Shown here: positions 61,901 through 64,000 of the stretch, piece after piece
How positions within the stretch are numbered: the first letter of the stretch is position 1
How the letters are laid out: every line of letters begins with the position of its first letter
Origin: Sinomicrobium soli
GTDB lineage: Bacteria > Bacteroidota > Bacteroidia > Flavobacteriales > Flavobacteriaceae
Length of the DNA stretch: 64,000 bases
Direction of reading: 5' to 3'
Assembly: GCF_003285545.1 (NCBI RefSeq)
Contig: NZ_QLNV01000004.1
Span: 342,790 to 406,789 of the forward strand
Translations under genes and position numbers: made by a program
Notes under the pieces: model-generated
Seen by the model: the letters and a program-made list of their open reading frames with translations, nothing else
Database searches by the model: none
Told to the model about the DNA's origin: nothing

Positions 61901-64000
61901 GGGTGGTGACCTGGCTTCGGTAGCGGTAACGATCAGTGATGACCTGGAGGCTCCTGCTGTAGTCTCGGACAATGTGGAAGTATGTACCGGTGAAGATACG
62001 GTACTTGAAATATCAAGTCCTCAGGGCAGCCTTACCTACAACTGGTATGATGCGGCCACCGGAGGGACTTTGGTAAGCACCGGCGAGACGCTGGAACTTA
62101 CCGCGGTAACTGCTGATGTGATGTATTATGTAGAGGCTGTGGGCACCGGCGGTTGTGCGAGCCTTACACGAACCGGGGTATCGGTAACGGTCAATGACTT
62201 TGCCGGTGCTTCCGACATCGATATTGCCGGTGAGACAGCGATCTGCGAAGGTGCTGATGTGGTACTGACGCCTTCCTCGGCGACTGTTCCCAACGCGGTG
62301 TTCCGCTGGTATGAAGATGCCTCGGGGACTACGGAGATCACAGCGGGGGTTGATGCTTCCGGTGTACTGACGGTATCGGGACTTACCGATGGCGACCATA
62401 CGTTCTATGCGAGTGTGGAAGGTGACGGCTATTGTGAGAACGCTTCGGGCGACCTGGCAGCGATTACGGTCACTGTAGGGGCTGAACTGTCTCCTTTAGT
62501 GGTGACCCCTGCCGAGCAGTATGTGGTTGTAGGCGATACACCCCAGGCTTTCCGTGTGGTTGATTTTGCGACGATTACCGGGGATGTGATCTGGTATTCT
62601 GATGCTGCACTGACCACGGAGGTAGCGAGAGGAGAAGAATACGCTCCTGCCGCTGCTGCTGAAGGTGATTATACGTATTATGTGGTCCATGAGAACGGCC
62701 CCTGTGTCTCTGCAGCCACGGAGGTGGTACTGCATGTGCTGGGTACCCCGACTCCCCCGGACGACTGTTATATAGCGGACAGCGAGGAACACGGGACGAC
62801 CTTTGGTTGTGTGTTGTGTGCTGTGCTTGATCCTACGAACGCTATAGATGATAATCCTGACAATTATACCCGCCTGTCGATGCCTGCGGGTCTTGGAACC
62901 GGTTCGATCTACCAGACGCTGATCTTTGATCATGCCGGTAAGGCCGGTGATACGGTACTGGTGGATATCGGTACCCCTGTGGAACTGGCCGATATTAACC
63001 TTCTTGGTGGTATTACGGTAACCCTGTATAATGGTACTACGGAGGTAGACCAGTACAGCCTTGATAACCCGCTACTGGAGATCGAACTGCTGAGCGGCGG
63101 TGACCGCGGAGAAGTGGGAATCCCTGCCAGCGGTGTTTACGACCGTGTGGAGATCCGCAATACTGCCGGAGTGGCGACCTTGTTACAGGGTGTGGATATC
63201 TATGGTGCATATATCCGCCAGGCTGCCCCCGAGCTTGACATTACCGATCCTGTGGTACTGTGTGAGGGAGAGGAATATATTATAGAAGCCGTGGCTGCAC
63301 CCGGTACCCTGCTTCGCTGGTATGACGAGGGCGGTGCCCTGGTGTATGAAGGGACCGAATTTGAAGTACCTTCTGATGTGGCGGGCGACTTCACCTACTA
63401 TATAGAGGTGGTTGATGAAGTCTCCGGCTGTGCCGACCCCGACCGTACGGAAGTAAATGTACAGGTGAATGAGGCTCCGACAGCCGATGATATTACAGTG
63501 ACCGGAAATGAAAACCCCTACTGCGGTGATGAAGATGTGGTACTGACCCCGTCCAGTAGTGAGGGAACAGTATTCAGATGGTATCTTGATGCCGATAAAA
63601 TGACGCCGGTCGCCGATGGTGATACGGATGGAAATATTACTTATGCCATAGATGCGGAAGGTGTACTTACGGTGAGCGGACTTGAAAATGCCAACAGCCC
63701 TTATACCTATTACGTAAGTGTGGAAGGTGGCAGCGGTTGTGAAAACCCGGCAGGTGATCTTGCGGAAGTTTCCGTAGAGATCTCTCCGAATGTTCCCGGT
63801 GATGATATTGCCGATATAGAGGTATCCGGTATCAATGACGACGGAACACTTTGCGTGGATGCTTCGGGCAATGCTACATTAACAGCAAGTCTTACTGCGG
63901 GCAGTACGGTGACCAATCCTGTATACTACTGGTACGATGCGGATGGTGCTGTTGCCGGCGGGGAAGACGGTACGCTTGAACTGAGCGGTCTTACCCCGGG
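52980..64000 (+). CDS. Giant secreted Ig-repeat protein (adhesin-like), 3' end beyond window
   Basis: One open frame runs from ATG 52980 to the window end without a stop (at least 3,673 codons). A signal peptide is clear (QKIKPGLAAVLLTLGLLLFS, then PGTASGQ); ATG 53001 gives a more conventional n-region. The rest alternates two module types. (i) Beta modules of roughly 130-180 residues marked by a NAVDGN...TY start and an end such as FDKVRITYGG...LRIYDVSR occur near 53.1, 53.6, 54.6, 55.1, 57.4 and 57.9 kb and in each large repeat. (ii) Ig-like modules of about 80-90 residues (YxWYD...G.YTYYVxVxG.GxCE), many with a conserved Cys pair, make up the rest. It is an exported surface adhesin-like protein; type IX secretion is likely but the C-terminal signal lies outside. 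It contains an 87-codon tandem pair and an 811-codon duplication. Confidence 0.9.
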   Translation, partial: MKLLYYVMQKIKPGLAAVLLTLGLLLFSPGTASGQDMVRKYAEVQEVHTTIGGSVDQPGNAVNGNPREPSTLRVGVGLLDAFYARQFIDFGELLEAGTPVTIKFSVPTSTLGVADNFSLQPYANLREETILFNTRWTADAVGDAYEGGNLLTLLGGVGTYEVTLTPTEDFEGIWVNLSSALSVAASMQVYHAYVEEEAGTPFDCIAKNEPLDVLSGVGGAGLDLAGGLTFVNDPYNVIDNHDNYAEMAVVAGAANEAYINTIFATPSESDQVVRIVLEQPGSLLDVSLLAAFTIQPYLEDDEVGSPIAGDSNLLGLRLLPGTDKYELAVPVQGSFDRVKISLGGVLGLLQNIRVYEVSRLPRVDIIDDPELTEALTACGSVDLLGAVTNYQPDYYDYAYFGAATGGEALPSSVVTSSGTYYIEATDKVTGCVSPRVAVNATVNEYPEITFSGETTYQISVGESVTLPTPSAANVSADFQWYDYNGNAITPSGAIAFPGAGVFTYYVVATSATGGCQSAATIVVVVNDDGCPAAFTREYATANSEFSTSSLLGIDLGFIENEANAVDGNIATYSTLTEALNLLGLTGETSQTIFWGSDVNAGTPVTVKLGREYGVASVIGSIFIAPVDSNGNEIGPRVSADPNLAGLVNGLNIFEHTFIPLGSSGSAISYSGVKIVMESAVNAFQAIRVYDAYYHTAGDPACTGQDAIDAYGGYETQLLNLNATTALIGVSDPGLAVDRDISTYAEMNNTVGVGVYGKLDVVFGTPSLATDSLQIILGEPGTLLDVGLLNELRIQRFLNNAPVDEEPVLLDPSLLRLKLLSSGSLSAITVPTNVPFDKVRITYGGTVSGLSALRIYDVSRIAATRHPDGEGPDNTVTLCAGETLSLDGLPTDCATSYKLYDAEYGGNEVELSSIPDLAAGEHTYWIQPVRNGCESLARGVLTLDITGPAEAPVVASENVWVGADGTATLSIQDPDEELTYNWYTEETGGTEVYTGSTYDLENITADATYYAEAVSGGDCASPTRTAVSVQLIPTPVVDPIGATLTEGETETFTASNIPDGLEAIWYDENNQQVSNLPQFETDPGLLPDEYTYTVVYRDPVTGATSAPATVPVTIEAAGGGLLPPAVDPPSAVIVEGNSQTFTATHDNADVTYVWYDESGTEIQTGGNTFTTPDNLAVGDYNYSVAVRDAGNNESAATPFSLTVEEADALLPPTVDPSAVTIKEGETHTFEATHPEDPDVDYTWYDADNNEVATTPEFTTPDDLPLGEHTYTVTVTDPDSGEESEPTEVTVTVEAPLTPPTVDPETATIEEGETQTFTATHPDDPDVNYTWYDADNNEVATTPEFITPDDLPVGEHTYTVTVTDPDTGEESGPAEATVTVTAPAVPLTAPEVTPETATIEQGEAVTYTATTDYPDGEIVWYDEGGNEIAVGEQFVAGPGLEPGNYSYNAVVRDPDTGEESDPATVTLIVTEPVIPEDCLPAYERIYASTQTSDGVNNAGGAVDGNLGTYSTIEIPSLFATNYQVLQFSGAFSPANGDQLHVRVSTDVTLSLLGSVTITAQAYDGNNPVGTPAQLSGGVLLNLLAGTNEGDIVVPVGSPDPNVSFNSVRVEVQGALLAGGDINIHEAYVNQETQTLADCNVEDILTGVTSGALGTLNGVSDAANAVDGDLGTAALLRQNVGLAGYAHLTTIYPAPSVPGDSIRLVITDQDAGLLDLGVATGLKIVAYMGNTPVHEVSVQEGLLSLKLLGGGEQYEVATAVDQPFDRVSVQLGGLASALEGINVYEIERVPGIQLEGNDPGNNMVEACQGETISLAAPGDDCTTYVWYDQRNGGTKIGEGNLEFEVPADWTAGEHVVYVQPVRYGCEEAGRIAVTINVSETPTADDIAVTGNEDPYCSGEDVLVTATADGITDAVFSWYADEDKQTPLSDAGGVTYGINNGALTVSGLTPGTYTYYVSVRAGADGCENLAGDLAAVEVIVNDGAVASDIQTADIQVCAGDIATLEASSTTVTNPVFTWYGNDDLSGTPVFTGPVFEQSDLEAGVYTYYVTVQGDGVCESSADEAVMVSIAVQHQVTAGDIDLPADLSQCVGSDVMLTAGVMPGITVTNPVYTWYLDASGTQVISDGDTDGTVTYTVNNNELTVSGLSEGVTATYYVSLDGDDVCGNAGGDLASVAVTISDDLEAPAVVSDNVEVCTGEDTVLEISSPQGSLTYNWYDAATGGTLVSTGETLELTAVTADVMYYVEAVGTGGCASLTRTGVSVTVNDFAGASDIDIAGETAICEGADVVLTPSSATVPNAVFRWYEDASGTTEITAGVDASGVLTVSGLTDGDHTFYASVEGDGYCENASGDLAAITVTVGAELSPLVVTPAEQYVVVGDTPQAFRVVDFATITGDVIWYSDAALTTEVARGEEYAPAAAAEGDYTYYVVHENGPCVSAATEVVLHVLGTPTPPDDCYIADSEEHGTTFGCVLCAVLDPTNAIDDNPDNYTRLSMPAGLGTGSIYQTLIFDHAGKAGDTVLVDIGTPVELADINLLGGITVTLYNGTTEVDQYSLDNPLLEIELLSGGDRGEVGIPASGVYDRVEIRNTAGVATLLQGVDIYGAYIRQAAPELDITDPVVLCEGEEYIIEAVAAPGTLLRWYDEGGALVYEGTEFEVPSDVAGDFTYYIEVVDEVSGCADPDRTEVNVQVNEAPAADDITVTTDNPFYCAGEDVLVTATADGITDAVFSWYADEDKQTPLADAGGVTYNINNGALTVSGLTPGTYTYYVSVRAGADGCENLAGDLAAVEVIVNDGAVASDIQTADIQVCAGDIATLEASSTTVTNPVFTWYGNDDLSGTPVFTGPVFEQSDLEAGVYTYYVTVQGDGVCESSADEAVMVSIAVQHQVTAGDIDLPADLSQCVGSDVMLTAGVMPGITVTNPVYTWYLDASGTQVISDGDTDGTVTYTVNNNELTVSGLSEGVTATYYVSLDGDDVCGNAGGDLASVAVTISDDLEAPAVVSDNVEVCTGEDTVLEISSPQGSLTYNWYDAATGGTLVSTGETLELTAVTADVMYYVEAVGTGGCASLTRTGVSVTVNDFAGASDIDIAGETAICEGADVVLTPSSATVPNAVFRWYEDASGTTEITAGVDASGVLTVSGLTDGDHTFYASVEGDGYCENASGDLAAITVTVGAELSPLVVTPAEQYVVVGDTPQAFRVVDFATITGDVIWYSDAALTTEVARGEEYAPAAAAEGDYTYYVVHENGPCVSAATEVVLHVLGTPTPPDDCYIADSEEHGTTFGCVLCAVLDPTNAIDDNPDNYTRLSMPAGLGTGSIYQTLIFDHAGKAGDTVLVDIGTPVELADINLLGGITVTLYNGTTEVDQYSLDNPLLEIELLSGGDRGEVGIPASGVYDRVEIRNTAGVATLLQGVDIYGAYIRQAAPELDITDPVVLCEGEEYIIEAVAAPGTLLRWYDEGGALVYEGTEFEVPSDVAGDFTYYIEVVDEVSGCADPDRTEVNVQVNEAPTADDITVTGNENPYCGDEDVVLTPSSSEGTVFRWYLDADKMTPVADGDTDGNITYAIDAEGVLTVSGLENANSPYTYYVSVEGGSGCENPAGDLAEVSVEISPNVPGDDIADIEVSGINDDGTLCVDASGNATLTASLTAGSTVTNPVYYWYDADGAVAGGEDGTLELSGLTP
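56601..57122 (+). repeat. Two tandem 87-codon Ig-like repeats
   Basis: Units at 56601-56861 and 56862-57122 (period 261 bp) are nearly identical at DNA level, for example around YTWYDADNNEVATTPEF (56700 and 56961). A more diverged related module follows from about 57129, and two more precede it. Confidence 0.85.
58665..61097 (+). repeat. 811-codon in-frame tandem duplication, copy 1
   Basis: A 2,433-bp unit (six or seven Ig-like modules plus one beta module) is repeated in tandem with copy 2 at 61098. Scattered differences occur in the first about 130 bp (last one at 58796/61229). From 58797 to 61046 I found no difference in the parts compared with 61230-63479. Confidence 0.9.
61098..63479 (+). 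repeat. 811-codon in-frame tandem duplication, copy 2
   Basis: Second copy, offset exactly 2,433 bp from the first. Identity ends at 63479 (first mismatch 61047 versus 63480), after which the sequence continues as a related but clearly diverged Ig-like module (63481 onward). Confidence 0.9.

Overview
The window looks like a chromosomal segment of a member of the Bacteroidota, most likely Flavobacteriia (family Flavobacteriaceae). The evidence is: promoters of the TTG-N19-21-TAnnTTTG type, almost no Shine-Dalgarno sequences, small PorT-like beta-barrel proteins, a bifunctional DAHP synthase/chorismate mutase, a Rho factor with a long disordered insertion, DUF4293 and SDR39U1 genes, and a giant multi-Ig secreted protein. 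Genus cannot be fixed from the sequence. Most of the window is ordinary, well-expressed-looking core genome. Visibly AT-richer patches occur around the hipBA pair (13.2-15.35 kb) and at 51.0-52.5 kb.

Layout. 1-6.3 kb: aromatic amino-acid block (aminotransferase, tyrA, DAHP synthase/chorismate mutase, then rsgA, dtd, a MazG-like gene and aroA). 6.8-10 kb: tRNA/rRNA modification (queA, rlmN) and a divergent ureohydrolase-like gene that lacks most metal ligands. 10.2-13.1 kb: two small outer-membrane barrels flanking an unrecognised lipoprotein. 13.4-15 kb: hipBA toxin-antitoxin pair. 15.3-18.3 kb: proline biosynthesis proC-proB-proA. 18.6-20 kb: aroQ and an SDR39U1 epimerase, convergent with typA. 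22.2-26.6 kb: ABC-2 transporter, MscS-type channel and an NtrC-like regulator without an HTH. 26.7-28.2 kb: yaaA and a DNA-glycosylase-like gene. 28.2-36 kb: a two-component system followed by a CzcCBA-type RND metal-efflux operon. 36-39 kb: VWA lipoprotein and OmpA-family protein. 39.2-39.8 kb: two identical tRNA-Glu genes and rpsT. 39.9-43.9 kb: DUF1275, a lipocalin-like gene, a UspA-like gene and a second two-component system. 44.2-50.8 kb: rho, DUF4293, a phosphodiesterase, an ABC exporter, truA and cdaA. 51.3-52 kb: a CI/S24-type repressor with a dead protease site. 53-64 kb: the start of a giant secreted repeat protein (at least 3,673 codons, no stop reached).

The most interesting regulatory signal is a pair of 11-bp-period direct-repeat arrays sharing a TTTTAAG/TTCTAAG-type core. 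One lies in front of the RND efflux operon and the other in front of the UspA-like operon. Each sits beside an OmpR-family two-component system, as expected for response-regulator boxes. The most striking structural signal is a 2,433-bp (811-codon) in-frame tandem duplication inside the giant protein. About 2.25 kb of it appears identical between copies, with diverged edges, which suggests very recent duplication or gene conversion. Several families of dispersed intergenic repeats also recur (AACTAnnAACTA strings; a TGTCATTCAGAACG inverted-repeat element). All functional statements rest on reading motifs by eye; no database search was run.
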